Source: Anomaloglossus baeobatrachus
Lineage: Eukaryota > Chordata > Amphibia > Anura > Aromobatidae
Direction of reading: 5' to 3'
Assembly (NCBI RefSeq): GCF_048569485.1
Contig: NC_134356.1
Location: 471,520,393 to 471,584,392 of the forward strand
DNA length: 64,000 nt
In this document: one piece after another, positions 10,401 to 22,689 of the stretch
How the letters are laid out: the number at the start of each line of letters is the position of its first letter
How positions within the stretch are numbered: position 1 is the stretch's first letter
Notes under the pieces: generated by a model
Databases searched by the model: none
The model's input: the letters and a program-made list of their open reading frames with translations, nothing else
What the model was told of the DNA's origin: nothing
Program-made: the position numbers and the translations under genes

Positions 10401-12149
10401 GTACTGGCCATTACTATACTGGGCATTACACAGGGCACTGTACTGGCCATTACTATACTGGGCACTGTACTGGCCATTACTATACTGGGCATTACACAGG
10501 GCACTGTACTGGCCATTACTATACTGGGCACTGTACTGGCCATTACTATACTGGGCATTACTATACTGGCCATTACTATACTGGGCATTACACAGGGCAC
10601 TGTACTGGCCATTACTATACTGGGCACTGTACTGGCCATTACTATACTGGGCATTACACAGGGCACTGTACTGGCCATTACTATACTGGCCATTACTATA
10701 CTGGGCACTGTACTGGCCATTACTATACTGGGCATTACTATACTGGCCATTACTATACTGGGCATTACACAGGGCACTGTACTGGCCATTACTATACTGG
10801 GCACTGTACTGGCCATTACTATACTGGGCATTACACAGGGCACTGTACTGGCCATTACTATACTGGGCACTGTACTGGCCATTACTATACTGGGCATTAC
10901 TATACTGGCCATTACTATACTGGGCATTACACAGGGCACTGTACTGGCCATTACTATACTGGGCACTGTACTGGCCATTACTATACTGGGCATTACACAG
11001 GGCACTGTACTGGCCATTACTATACTGGCCATTACTATACTGGGCACTGTACTGGCCATTACTATACTGGGCATTACTATACTGGCCATTACTATACTGG
11101 GCATTACACAGGGCACTGTACTGGCCATTACTATACTGGGCACTGTACTGGCCATTACTATACTGGGCATTACACAGGGCACTGTACTGGCCATTACTAT
11201 ACTGGGCACTGTACTGGCCATTACTATACTGGGCATTACTATACTGGCCATTACTATACTGGGCATTACACAGGGCACTGTACTGGCCATTACTATACTG
11301 GGCACTGTACTGGCCATTACTATACTGGGCATTACACAGGGCACTGTACTGGCCATTACTATACTGGGCACTGTACTGGCCATTACTATACTGGGCATTA
11401 CTATACTGGCCATTACTATACTGGGCATTACACAGGGCACTGTACTGGCCATTACTATACTGGCCATTACTATACTGGGCACTGTACTGGCCATTACTAT
11501 ACTGGGCATTACTATAGTGGGCACTGTACTGGCCATTACTATACTGGGCATTACTATACTGGCCATTACTATACTGGCCATTACTATACTGGGCATTACT
11601 ATACTGGCCATTACTATACTGGGAATTACACAGGGCACTGTACTGGCCATTACTATACTGGGCATTACACAGGGCACTGTACTGGCCATTACTATACTGG
11701 GCATTACACAGGGCACTGTACTGGCCATTAATATACTGGGCATTACACAGGGCACTGTACTGGCCATTACTATACTGGCCATTACACAGGGCACTGTACT
11801 GGCCATTACGATACTGGCCATTACTATACTGGGCATTACTATACTGGGCACTGTACTGGCCATTACTATACTGGGCATTACACAGGGCACTGTACTGGCC
11901 ATTACTATACTGGGCATTACACAGTGCACTGTACTGGTCATTACTATACTGGGCATTACACAGGGCACTGTACTGGCCATTACTATACTGGGCATTACTA
12001 TACTGGGCATTACACAGGGCACTGTACTGGCCATTACTATACTGGGCACTGTACTGGCCATTACTATAATGGGCATTACACAGGGCACTGTACTGGCCAT
12101 TACTATACTGGCTATTACTATACTGGGCACTGTACTGGCCATTACTATA
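7439..12149. repeat. 4.7-kb modular minisatellite in adal intron 1
   Basis: The array starts about 92 bp after the exon 1 donor. It is assembled from a few modules: GGGCACTGTACT (12), GGCCATTACTATACT (15), GGGCATTACACA (12, with variant GGGCACTACACA) and GGGCATTACTATACT (15). Frequent compounds are 27 and 39 bp. Every module is a multiple of three and none brings an in-frame stop, so most frames stay open for 2-5 kb and give long Tyr/Thr/His, Ser/Gln or Ile/Val repeats. Module order is irregular, but larger blocks recur (see findings). Point variants are rare, so the array looks young or homogenised. No splice, promoter or codon-use evidence supports translation. Confidence 0.97.
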
Positions 12150-12437
12150 CATGTGTGACATCTGTTTTTTTTCTCACACCCATAGACTTGCATTGGAGAG
12201 TCTTGCACGAGAATCTCTAGAAATCGCAGCTTGCTGCATTTTTTTTCTCAGTCCGTTTGGGGCGTAGTAATGCCACGTTGTCTAATTGATCATTTGATTC
12301 TCCTGATGGTGGACATCAAGGCAGAGAAGAATTAGGCTAGTAGAATTTTAATAACCTGTTTTTGTTTTTAGGGGAGAGGAGCTGCTTCCCGGGTTGTCTG
12401 GCTGCTTTCAATTCTCTCCCTGTTTAAAAACACATAA

Positions 12438-13067
12438 GGGCTGGTTCACACTAAGCGACAGCGACAACGAGGTCGCTGTTACGTCACCATTTTCTGTGAC
12501 GTAACAGCGACCTTGTAAGTCGCTGTTATGATCGCTGCTTAGCTGTCAAACACAGCAGCCGAAGCAGCGATCATAACCGCGAGAGCAGGGAGCCGCGCAC
12601 ACTGCTTAGCGCTGGCTCCTTGCTCTCCTAGCTACAGTACACATCGGGTTAATTAACCCGATGTGTACTGCAGCTACATGTGCAGAGAGCCGTAGCCGGC
12701 AGCACAGGCAGCGTGAGAGCTGCGGAGGCTGGTAACTAAGGTAAATATCGGGTAACCACCTTTGTTACCCGATGTTTACCCTGGTTACAGCTTACCGCAG
12801 GCTGCCAGATGCCGGCTCCTGCTCCCTGCTCGCTTCATTTCGTCGCTCTCTCGCTGTCACACACAGCGATCTGTGTGTCACAGCGGGAGAGCGCCTTTGA
12901 AGAAAATGAACCAGGGCTGTGTGTAACGAGCAGCGATCTCGCAGCAGGGGCCAGATCACTGCTCAGTGTCACACACAGCGAGATCGCTAATGAGGTCACT
13001 GTTGCGTCACCAAAACCGTGCCGTAGCAGCGATTTCGGTAGCGATCTCGCTATGTGTGAAGCACCCC
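12438..13067. mobile_element. Harbinger-type MITE with TAA duplication
   Basis: 630-bp non-autonomous element. Ends are GGGCTGGTTCACAC and, inverted, GGGGTGCTTCACAC. TAA lies on both sides (12435-12437 and 13068-13070). The TWA target duplication suggests the PIF/Harbinger superfamily. Inside is a 32-bp palindrome centred on GGGTTAATTAACCC near 12653, also found in the tandem array at 46010-46520. Open frames across it are chance. Confidence 0.8.
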
Positions 13068-13070
13068 TAA

Positions 13071-13377
13071 CTCTCGGCCGACTCTGTAGCATGGATGTTG
13101 AGGTCACAGCTATTACATGTATGACCAGCTTTGTTGTGTATGCTGGGAGTTGTATGAACACAACCAAAGGTAATATAAGGAGAGTGGTGTACTCACATGA
13201 CCTAAACTCTCAGTGCAGATGGGCTACTGATACCATGAATGTTCTCCCTGATACTGGAGGCCTCATGGTTTGGTTATAAAAAAGTTTTAATACCTACTGT
13301 ATAAGTGACTAACTCCCACGTTTTGTGGGGGTAGTGTTTCTGCCCTGGAGTAGTGCTTTCAATCTAAGGTCCGTGAC
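13071..13377. other. Intron 1 sequence, nothing recognised
   Basis: No repeat ends, exon or motif seen. Confidence 0.4.
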
Positions 13378-14385
13378 TAGAGATGAGCAAACCCGCAGAG
13401 ATTCGTCCTCGCTGGGTACGGCCAGACTTTTTTTTTTTTTTGTTTAAAAAAAAAAAAAGGGATTCAGGATCGTACTTGATCTTGAACCTGATATATGGGG
13501 ACCCAAATGTAAGTGCTATAAAATGGTGGTAGTAAGGGCTAGGGGTTGTAAAGTGAAGCAAAATTGGGATTAAAGCAGGACAATTATACTTACCAAGTTT
13601 CTGCATGGCTGTCACACTGCTTCCAGGTCCACTTATTAATCCTTATTAATATTCACTTCTCCCCCCCCCCCCTACCCTCTGTAACAGCGTCTGCCATTGG
13701 TTGCCCTCACGCTAGCTGTTTGGGTCCCTGAAGTGGAGTGTAAAAATAAATAGTTGGAAAAAATTAGCTGAGGGCTGGTATTCACATACTGGGGAGGGCG
13801 ATGATTATTGGACACTCCCCAGCCTAGAAATAGCAGCCCGCAGCCGCCCCAGAATTGGCGCATCCATTAGATGCGTCAATTCTAGCATTTACCCAGCTCA
13901 TCCCAATTGCCCTGGAGCTGTGTCGATTGAAATAATATAAGGGGTTAATAACAGCTGTGATTTGTCAAGAAATCACAGTTGTCACGAAGCCCTGAATTTG
14001 TAATGGGTAGGGGTCTATGAGACCTCCCATTACTAATCATTTAAATGAAAAGAAATAAACGCAAACCCCAAAGAAAAATCCTTTATTTAAAAAACAAACA
14101 AAAAAACACCCTCTTTCTCTAATTTATTAGCCCCCAAAACACCCCAGTAGATCCGACGTAATCCACATCATGATATCCCACATTAATCCCGGCTTTGTAC
14201 AGCCTGAGTTCGCAGTGTGCGGTCACATTAGAAAACGTGACCGCTGTGAGAGCAGTAACATCAGGTGATGTCACCTGAGGTCACAGTTCTCGGTTCCCAT
14301 GACTTCCCAGCTTTGATTTCAGGCAAACTTACCTCAGGTGAACTCAGTGAACTCACCTTTGAATTCTGCCAGATTACCAGATTAG
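13378..14385. repeat. Old repeat block with a hAT-like left end
   Basis: Begins TAGAGATGAGCAAACC, close to the TAGTGATGAGCGAG end of the hAT at 17217. The part from about 13760 to 14000, including GGACACTCCCCAGCCTA and a GCGCATCCATTAGATGCG-like palindrome, recurs at 45230-45330. It also holds homopolymer runs near 13427 and 13662. The right boundary is not clear. Confidence 0.5.
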
Positions 14386-14394
14386 GCTATGTGC

Positions 14395-14545
14395 GCACGT
14401 TGAATGTTTGGTTGCAGATATTTCTGCATCTCCTGGCAGAAAAATGCAGTGCGTTTTTACGTGGTTTTGATACGTTTTTCTGCCAGGGAATGCAGCTTTG
14501 GTGCAAAAATGTCTGCAACCAAACACTCAATGTGCACACATAGCC
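14395..14545. mobile_element. Short MITE (151 bp)
   Basis: Ends GGCTATGTGCGCAC and, inverted, GGCTATGTGTGCAC, with a largely palindromic interior (GGTTGCAGA...TCTGCAACC). The left flank is TTA and the right flank TGA, so the TWA duplication is imperfect. Same end style as 53012-53377 and 34729-36142. Confidence 0.65.
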
Positions 14546-15135
14546 TGAGGTCACCTGAGGTCTTTCTCAATTAACTTTGACCTTTTTGACTGACTTCCCA
14601 AAAGCTCTCGGCCTTCTATAATGTCTCTTCCCTTATTAACTTGTGATCTTCTTCGAACCTGGGATCAACTTATTTTAAAGCTTGAAATTTCTAACATACC
14701 GGGCCCTCTGACTCCAAATTTTGATAATTCAAAGTTAAAAGATTCATGATTTTATGGCTGTGGAACAAATTATATGACATGTGTAAACACATTTGCAGAG
14801 ACGTCCTGCCCAGATCTCTTCAAAGCGGACTTCTTTCTTTGATTCCAGGTTCTTTCAAATCTATCAAACAAAGCTATCAAACAGGTTGAAACATTGTCTG
14901 ACAGTTATTCACCCCATTGTTCAAAAAAACATGGTGCCTGAAGATAACCCCTTCCATGCAGGAGTGGGCTTTGGAAATGGACTCATTTTGCAGAATGGAG
15001 AGACTTTCAGCACATAAGATTAATCCTGAGGGCTTCTTTTTAACCTGACAAGATTGTATGATGTTTAGGGAATGTACATATTTTCCATCGGTTCTCTTGA
15101 ATTGATTTACTTGTCAAAGGAGGCTACTTTATAAT
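14546..15135. other. Intron 1 sequence, nothing recognised
   Basis: AT-rich stretch without clear repeat ends or exon-like sequence. Confidence 0.4.
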
Positions 15136-15177
15136 TTGATAATTATTGACACTCACCCCCACCATCGCCCCTCCCCA

Positions 15178-15637
15178 TCTTTTCTTTTTTTTCACGTTTT
15201 TTCCTTTTGTTTCTTCTTTTCCTTTCTTTCTTTCTCATTTTGTTTTTTCTTTTTCCTATCTTTCTCATTTTTTCTTCTTTTTCCTTTCTTTCTTTCTCAT
15301 TTTGTTTCTTCTTTTTCCTTTCTTTCCTTCACATTTTGTTCTTTCCTTTCTTTCTTTCTTTCTTTCTTTCTCATTTTTCATTTGTTTCTTCTTTTTCCTT
15401 TCTTTCTCATTTTGTTTCTTCTTTTTCCTTACTTTCTTTCTCATTTTGTTTCTTCTTTTTCTTCTTTTTCCTTTCTTTCTTTCTCATTTTGTTTCTTCTT
15501 TTTCCTTTCTTCCTTATTTTGTTATTTTGTTTCTTCTTTTTCCTTTTTTTCTTTCTCTTTCTTTCTTTCTTTCTTTCTTATTTTCTTTTTTTCTTTCTTT
15601 CTTTCTTTCTTTCTCTTTCTTTCTTTCTTTCTTATTT

Positions 15638-15677
<40 letters not shown>

Positions 15678-15680
15678 TCA
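15178..15680. repeat. (TTTC)n polypyrimidine microsatellite
   Basis: About 500 bp of TTTC and TTTTC repeats, purest at 15560-15680. Three frames remain open as Phe/Ser/Leu runs, which has no coding meaning. Such tracts can form triplex DNA and vary in length. Confidence 0.95.
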
Positions 15681-15796
15681 TCAGAGATGGATGTGTTTCC
15701 AGTTTAGGAATTCTATCCAGATTTTGATAAATACCTAGAGTAAGGGACATTATAAATCGTGTATATCTTTGAAGTGATTTTACATGGAATATATTG

Positions 15797-15972
15797 TACA
15801 TGTGCATCTCAATAAATTTGAATATCATCAAAAAGTTAATTTATTTCAGTAATTCAATAAAAAGGGAACACCTATATTATATATAGTCATTACACACAGA
15901 GTGATCTATTTCAAGTGTTTATTTCTGCTAATGTTGATGATTATGGCTTACAGCCAATGAAAACTCAAGTTG
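15797..15972. mobile_element. Tc1-like terminal repeat fragment
   Basis: The stretch with CATCTCAATAAATTTGAATA and TCAGTAATTCAATAAAAAG matches a terminal repeat widespread among fish and frog Tc1-like transposons, by recall. Only one end is present; it stops where the LINE tail begins at 15977. Confidence 0.55.
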
Positions 15973-15976
15973 TGAA

Positions 15977-16910
15977 TAATAATAATAATAAAGTTGTTTT
16001 TTTATAGCGCCATCATATTCCACAGCACCTTACAATAATGGCTTCTACAGACCAAAAAAAACAAAAACAAGTAGCACATAGTTCAGCAATTACAGGAGAA
16101 GTGAGGGCCCTGCTCGTAAGCTTACAATCTATGGGGAAATAGGGGGACACAAAAGGTAGAACATGTTTGTAGTGTCTGGTCCGACCGTCAATATGGTAAA
16201 TAATTTCATATAGAGTTGAATGATCTGGTCATCAGATTGTAATAGTTTAAGTGCTCTTATGTGCTACTTGTTGTATGTAGGATGTGAGAAATAGGAGAGA
16301 GAAGGGTATGAATAGCATTTAGAAGGCTGGAACACGGGAGAGTTAGGTTAGTGAGTTGTGATAAACTTGTTTGAAGAGATGTGTTTTTAATGTACGCTTA
16401 AAAACATGGGGGCTGGATATTAGTTGCATCCTTTGGGTAGTGCATTCCAGAAAATTGGTGCAGCATGAGAAAAGTCTTGGAGACGGAGGTGTGAGGTTCG
16501 GATTATAGAAAATGTTAGTCTAAGATCATTTGCGGAATGGAGATTGCGGGTAGGATGATAGACAGAGATAGGGAGTGAGATATAGAGTGGTGCAGAAATG
16601 TGGAGAGCATTGTGAGTGAGAGATATGTTTGTATTGTATCTTGTAGCTGATAGGCACAAGGTGGAGATGTCGGTGAAGCCATTAGAGAGGAATATGATCC
16701 TTGCTACTGCGTTCAGGATGGATTGGAGAGGAGAAAATGTTGTTAGAGGAAGACCAATCCATAAAGCGTTGCAGTAGTCCAGAGGTGAATGAATTAGAGC
16801 GACTGTAACTGGTTTTGCAGTTTCTAAAGTGAGAAATGGTCGGATTCAGGAGGTTTTTAAGTTGCAGGTGACGTGATTGAGTGATTGTATATATCACATA
16901 CTGTATATGT
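15977..16910 (-). mobile_element. L2-like LINE, 5'-truncated 3' end
   Basis: Minus-strand copy. The 3' tail is a short AAT microsatellite (15977-15992 as read on +) next to the TAGCGCCATCATATTCCACA motif common at frog L2-type ends. Upstream in element sense, broken frames encode LDYCNALWIGLP and DFSHAAPIFWNALP, the conserved C-terminal region after the reverse transcriptase of L2/CR1-group LINEs. At least one frame change separates these pieces. Everything 5' of about 16910 is missing, as is usual for LINE copies. Confidence 0.75.
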
Positions 16911-17019
16911 GAAGGGGATTTAATTCACTGAATGTTTCTACAATACAGAAAAATCAGCAAATTCAATTGAAGTATACAATTTAATATGATCATTGGTATT
17001 ACTTGGTTGCCTCTTCTAG

Positions 17020-17150
17020 GAGCTGCATGCCCACCTGAATGGCTCGATAAGTTCTGCCACCATGAAGAAGCTCATGGCACAAAAACCCCATCTCCAAATT
17101 CAGAATGGAATGACGATGATAGACAAAGGACAGAAGAGGACTCTAGAAGA
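17020..17150 (+). CDS. adal: adal exon 2
   Basis: Encodes 43 codons plus two bases, beginning ELHAHLNGSISSATMKKL. HAH is the first zinc-binding pair of the ADA family barrel. It follows directly on LPKV of exon 1, as in human ADAL (LPKVELHAHLNGSISS). It ends TLEE with the last Glu codon split over the intron (phase 2). The acceptor is CTTCTAG and the donor GTAAGT. The match over the whole exon is close and uninterrupted. Confidence 0.96.
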
Positions 17151-17639
17151 GTAAGTATCTAATCTTGTCACAGGAGACTTAAGTTTTTATACACTAATGA
17201 GCGAAAGGGTAACAATTAGTGATGAGCGAGTACTAAAAAGCTCGGGTGCTCGAAGCTCGGGCCGAGCCTCCCAAGATACTCGTGTACTCGGGCCGAGCAA
17301 CGAGCCCAATGTTATCCTATGGGAGACCTGAGTATTTTTGTGAAATGACCCCCCGGCAGCATGGAGAAACCCTAAAAATGTCACAAAAGTCTCAGAAGAG
17401 TGCTGAAATTACATGGCAACAGCATGGGGAAGACCCCTTGAAGCATTTATCACTGAAAAGTCACAGCTGTGAACAATTTTGTCCGCGTTTTACGCCATTT
17501 TTACGGACTCACCAGAAAACCTTCCAAAATGACCCCAAAATGATTTTTCATGGCGGAAATGTTAAGGGCACATACCCAATAGTGAGATAGAGCTGGTGTA
17601 TGTTACTTTTTGAGATTAATACATGAAAGATTTTACGTG

Positions 17640-18890
17640 AAAACATTGTGTGGCACTCCGATGTCCCTGAGAAGAGACGTACATGAAGGCCTCTTGAGTC
17701 TAATGTGCCCATTTTGAGGAAGTGAGTCTTTGTAGTATTTTCCTTTGCCAGGGCAGTCCAAAATTGTGAGGTTCACCAATGCCCCTGCATACAGACGTGC
17801 ATGAGGGCCTGTAAACCTGAAGTGCCCATTGTAAGGAAGTGGGTCTATTGTAGTATAGCCCTTAGGCAGGGCAGCCAAAAATTGGGAGGCTCCACGTTGT
17901 CCCTGGGTAGAGACGTGCATGAGGGCCTCAAAACATTAAGTGTCCATTGTCAGGAAGTGGGTGTATTATAGTATAGCCCTTAGGCAGGGCAGCCAAAAAT
18001 TGGGAGGCTCCACATTGTCCCTGGATAGAGACGTGCATGATGGCCTGTAAACCTGAAGTGCCCATTGTAAGGAAGTGGGTCTATTGTAGTATAGCCCTTA
18101 GGCAGGGCAGCCAAAAATTGGGAGGCTCCACATTGTCCCTGGATAGAGACGTGCATGATGGCCTGTAAACCTGAAGTGCCCATTGTAAGGAAGTGGGTCT
18201 ATTGTAGTATAGCCCTTAGGCAGGGCAGCCAAAAATTGGGAGGCTCCACATTGTCCCTGGATAGAGACGTGCATGATGGCCTGTAAACCTGAAGTGCCCA
18301 TTGTAAGGAAGTGGGTCTATTGTAGTATAGCCCTTAGGCAGGGCAGCCAAAAATTGGGAGGCTCCACATTGTCCCTGGATAGAGACGTGCATGATGGCCT
18401 GTAAACCTGAAGTGCCCATTGTAAGGAAGTGGGTCTATTGTAGTATAGCCCTTAGGCAGGGCAGCCAAAAATTGGGAGGCTCCACATTGTCCCTGGATAG
18501 AGACGTGCATGATGGCCTGTAAACCTGAAGTGCCCATTGTAAGGAAGTGGGTCTATTTTAGTATAGCCCTTTGCCAGGGCAGCCAAAAATTGGGAGGCTC
18601 CACGTTGTCCCTGGATAGAGACGTGCATGATGGCCTGTAAACCTGAAGTGCCCATTGTAAGGAAGTGGGTCTATTGTAGTATAGCCCTTAGGCAGGGCAG
18701 CCAAAAATTGGGAGGCTCCACATTGTCCCTGGGTAGAGACGTGCATGATGGCCTGTAAACCTGAAGTGTCCATTGTCAGGAAGTGGGTGTATTATAGTAT
18801 AGCCCTTAGGCAGGGCAGCCAAAAATTGGGAGGCTCCACGTTGTCCCTGGGTAGAGACGTGCATGAGGGCCTCAAAACATTGTTCCCATT
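17640..18890. repeat. 118-bp tandem array inside the hAT, about 10.5 copies
   Basis: The unit contains GGCAGCCAAAAATTGGGAGG, a GTCCCTGG block, GAGACGTGCATGA and GGAAGTGGGT. Copies from 17980 to 18540 are almost identical; the flanking copies are more diverged, the usual sign of unequal exchange in the middle. Each unit gives the same 67-residue minus-strand frame, so those frames are not genes. The array lies 3' of the transposase and may be transcribed as its 3' UTR. Confidence 0.95.
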
Positions 18891-19105
18891 GCAAAGGAGC
18901 GGGTCTCCTGTCGTTGTAATGTCCATTCTGCAAAGAATGGGCGAAAAAATTTACCACTGGGGGTATACCTGAAACAAAGGCCTAAGTATTGCAATTTGTA
19001 ACGGTCATCATCATGGTGGCGCATGAGGAGAAGGAGGAGCAGTCCAGCGATTATCCAAAGTCCAGAAGTGTGTACCCATGGGTGAGTGGAGGTACATGGC
19101 AAACT

Positions 19106-22100
19106 TTAAATTCCGCTCTCATTTGCTGGTGGTGTGGTGAAGTCTGGCCCAATCCAACCCTTGTTCATCTTGATCAGAGTCAGCCTGTCAGCATTTTCAG
19201 TTGACAGGCGGGTGCGTTTATCTGTAATGATTCCACCTGCGGCACTAAAAACACGCTTTGACAAAACGCTAGCAGCAGGGCAGGCCAGGACTTCCAAGGC
19301 GTAGAGAGCCAATTCATGCCACGTGTCCAGCTTGGATACCCAATAATTGTAAGGCACAGAGGAATGTCGGAGTACAGTTGTTCGATCTGCAAGGTACTCC
19401 TTCAGCATCTGGGCAAACTTAGGATTTCTTGTGGCACTACCCCGCACCTCAGGGGCTGTGGTACGTGAGGGGCTGAGAAAACTGTCCTTACATCTTAAAG
19501 ACTGTTCCCCTACCTCTGGCGGATTGGACTTGTGCCTCTCTCGGCTGTACGCCTCGGTTGTCCACTGATTCCTGACCTATGCCGCTAGCGTTTTGTGAGG
19601 GGAATGCTTTGCCTACTTCCGTGACTATGGCCTTCCGGAACTGATGCATTTTGGTTGACCTCTCCTCCACGGGAATAAGAGACAAAAAGTTCTCCTTGTA
19701 GCGTGGGTCTAACAGTGTTACCAACCAGTAATGATTGTCGGCCAAGATGTTCTTAACGCGAGGGTCACGAGACAGGCAGCTTACCATAAAGTCAGCCATG
19801 TGCGCCAGACTCTTAACAGCCAGGACTTCAGTAGCCTGACCAACAAGATGACTGAACATGCTGTCCTCCTCCTCCTCCTCCTCCTCCTCCTCCTCATCTA
19901 CCCTGTCCTCTGGCCAGCCACGCTGAACCGAGGATATGACTGGTGTGCATGTCATATCCTCAATTTGGCCGGAGAGTTGCTCCATGTCTTCATCCTCCTC
20001 CTCGTCATAGTCCTCCACTGCACGTTGTGATGAGACGAGGCTGGGCTGTGTGTTATCACCCACACCCACTACTGTTTCTTGCTGCAACTCATCGCGCTCC
20101 GCCTGCAATGCATCATGTTTGTTTTTCAGCAGAGACCGTTTTAGAAGGCAGAGTAGCGGTATGGTGACGCTAATAATGGCATCATCACCACTCACCATCT
20201 TGGTGGAGTCCTCAAAGTTTTGGAGGATGGTACATAGGTCTGACATCCATCTCCACTCCTCAGGTGTTATGTGTGGAGTTTGACCCATTTCCCGACGGCT
20301 TAGGTGATGCAGGTACTCAACAACTGCCCTCTTCTGCTCACATATCCTGACCAACATGTGCAGAGTTGAATTCCAACGCGTGGGGTCATCACACACCAGT
20401 CTGTGAGCCGTAAGATGCAAACTGCGCTGAAAGCCGGCAAGGCCGGCTGAAGCAGTAGGTGACTTTCGAAAATGTGCAGACAGGCGGCGAACTTTTACCA
20501 GCAGATCAGACAGCTCTGGGTATGACTTTAGAAACCGCTGAACCACGAGGTTGAGCACATGGGCCACGCATGGAACATGTGTCAGCTGGCCTCGCCTCAA
20601 AGCCGCCACCAGGTTCCGGCCATTGTCACACACGACCTTTCCTGGCTTTAGGTTCAGAGGTGTGAGCCAGTGATCTGCCTGCTGTTTCAGAGCTGTCCAC
20701 AGCTCTTCTGCATTGTGGGGTTTGTCACCTATGCAGATTAGCTTCAGCACAGCCTGTTGCCGCTTCGCCGAGGCAGTGCTGCAGTGCTTCCAGCTTGTGA
20801 CTGGTGTGGAGGGTACAGTGGATGAGGATGCGCAGGAGGAGGAGGAGGCTGAAGAGCATGACATTCCGGAGCTGTAGAGTGTGGGTGAAACACTGACTGA
20901 GGTAGGGCCTGCAAACCTTGGTGTGGGAAGGACGTGTTCCGTCCCTCGCTCAGACTGGGTCCCAGCTTCCACAATATTAACCCAGTGTGCCGTCAACGAG
21001 ATGTAGCGGCCTTGCCCACAAGCACTTGTCCACGTGTCTGTGGTTAGGTGGACCTTGGGTGAAACAGCGTTGTTCAGGGCACGTGTGATGTTTTGTGACA
21101 CGTGGTTATGCAACGCGGGGACGGCACACCGGGAGAAATAGTGGCGGCTGGGGACCGAGTAACGTGGGACAGCTGCCGCCATCAGGTCACGGAATGCTTC
21201 TGTCTCCACCAGCCTAAAAGGCAACATTTCCAGCGCAAGCAGTCGCGAAATGTTAGCATTTAGAACTGTGGCATGTGGGGTGTTGGCAGTGTATTTGCGC
21301 CTGCGTTCAAAGGTTTGCTGAATGGATAACTGAACGCTGCGCTGGGACAAGGACGTGCTTGATGATGGTGTTCTTTCTGCGTAGGCAACTGCAGGTGCAG
21401 GAGTGGAGGAGGCTTGTTCGCAGGCAGCATGCACAGGGGATTGGCTCGCATGCACAACCAGCGAAGACGTAGCAGTGACATCAGCAAGCACTGCTCCTCG
21501 ACTCTGTTGTACTTCCCACAAAGTCGGGTGCTTGGCTGACATGTGCCTGATCATGCTGGTGGTGGTCAGGCTGCTAGTTTTGGTACCCCTGCTGATGCTG
21601 GCACGGCAGGTGTTGCAAATGGCCTTTTTTGAATCATCTGGATCCAACTTAAAAAACTGCCAGACTCGGGAAGACCTAACATTTGTACAGGCACCTTGTG
21701 TCGTCGTGTTGTTCCGGGGAACGGTTGCCTGACTTCTGCCTGGGGCCACCACCCTGCTTCTTACTGCCTGTTGTGATGCTACGCCTCCCTCCCCCTGTGC
21801 ACTGCTGTCCTCGCTCTGCATATCCTCCTGCCAGGTTGGGTCAGTTACTGGATCATCCACCACGTCGTCTTCCTCTTCCGCACCCTGCTCCTCCTCCTGA
21901 CTTCCTGACAATTGTGTCTCATCATCGTCCACCACTTGTTGAGACACGTTGCCAACTTCGTGAGAACGTGGCTGCTCAAATATTTGGCCATCTGTACAGA
22001 CGATCTCCTCATGACCCACTTCAATATGAGCTGGCGAGAGGCCAGAATGTGTGAATGGAAACGTGAACAGCTCTTCCGAGTGTCCAAGTGTGGGATCATT

Positions 22101-22487
22101 AATGTCCGAGGAGGACGTGTACTCAGCCTGGTTGTAGGAAGGAGGATCAGGTTCAGAAATGTGCGGTGCAGTATCACGGCTACTGACACTTGACCGTGTG
22201 GAAGACAGAGTGTTTGTGGTGGTGCCAATCTGACTGGAAGCATTATCTGCTATCCAACTAACAACCTGTTGACACTGGTCTTGGTTCAAGAGCGGTGTAC
22301 TGCTGCGGTCCCCAAGAATTTGGGACAGGACGTGCGAGCGACTAGATGTGGCCCTTTGTTGTGGCGAAATTAGAGCTTGCCCACGACCTCGGCCTCTGCC
22401 TGCACCACCATCACGTCCACTTCCTTGTTCCTTGCCAATGCCCTTGCGCATTTTGCAATGCTGTGCACTGCTGACGTGTATATTCAC
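19106..22487 (-). pseudogene. hAT transposase with BED zinc finger, one frameshift
   Basis: The main frame (999 residues, 22487 to 19488) begins near MNIHVSSAQH or at the second Met, MRKGIGKEQG. It has a Gly/Arg- and Ser-rich head, an acidic stretch (about 190-215), a BED finger at about 274-322 (VWQFFKLD, CNTC, HMSAKH) that binds DNA, and the split RNase H-like core with TTDTWTS (about 480), VVCDNGRNL (about 610) and DPTRWNSTLHML (about 685). A poly-Glu run from a CTC repeat (19863-19894) precedes DPRYKENF. The dimerisation domain (KLDTWHELALYALEVLACPA, then SAAGGIITDKRTRL) is in another frame at 19106-19447. The shift is at a run of four C at 19507-19510, probably one extra base. It resembles the ZBED-related Ac branch of hAT. 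Confidence 0.9.
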
Positions 22488-22689
22488 TACTTGTGCGTTA
22501 TATCAAAGTTTGTGGAAATTGCACACAAGTGCACCTGTACGCTGCCACCAACAGGCACACACGTGCGGTTTTAAAAACCAAGCACGGACGCAATAAGAAC
22601 CTAACAGGTTTTTTTGGGGAGCGACAATTACAGACAAGTCAGACACTATCTGGACTGTTTTACACTGTGTACACCAGCCCCAGATATGA

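Noticed and set aside
7019-12208. Open frames of 745 to 1675 residues on both strands
   Set aside because: They are by-products of minisatellite modules whose lengths are multiples of three. They overlap one another, are low in complexity, and one of them runs over adal exon 1 in another frame.
12809-13279. 156-residue frame
   Set aside because: Lies mostly inside the MITE at 12438 and crosses its border into unrelated sequence.
15136-15831. Phe/Ser-rich and Lys/Glu-rich frames
   Set aside because: Translation of the TTTC microsatellite.
17640-18890. CRISPR-like regular repeats
   Set aside because: The 118-bp units abut directly with no spacers, and the context is a vertebrate transposon.
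17633-18957. Series of identical 67-residue minus-strand frames
   Set aside because: One frame repeated by the 118-bp tandem array in the hAT; not a gene family.
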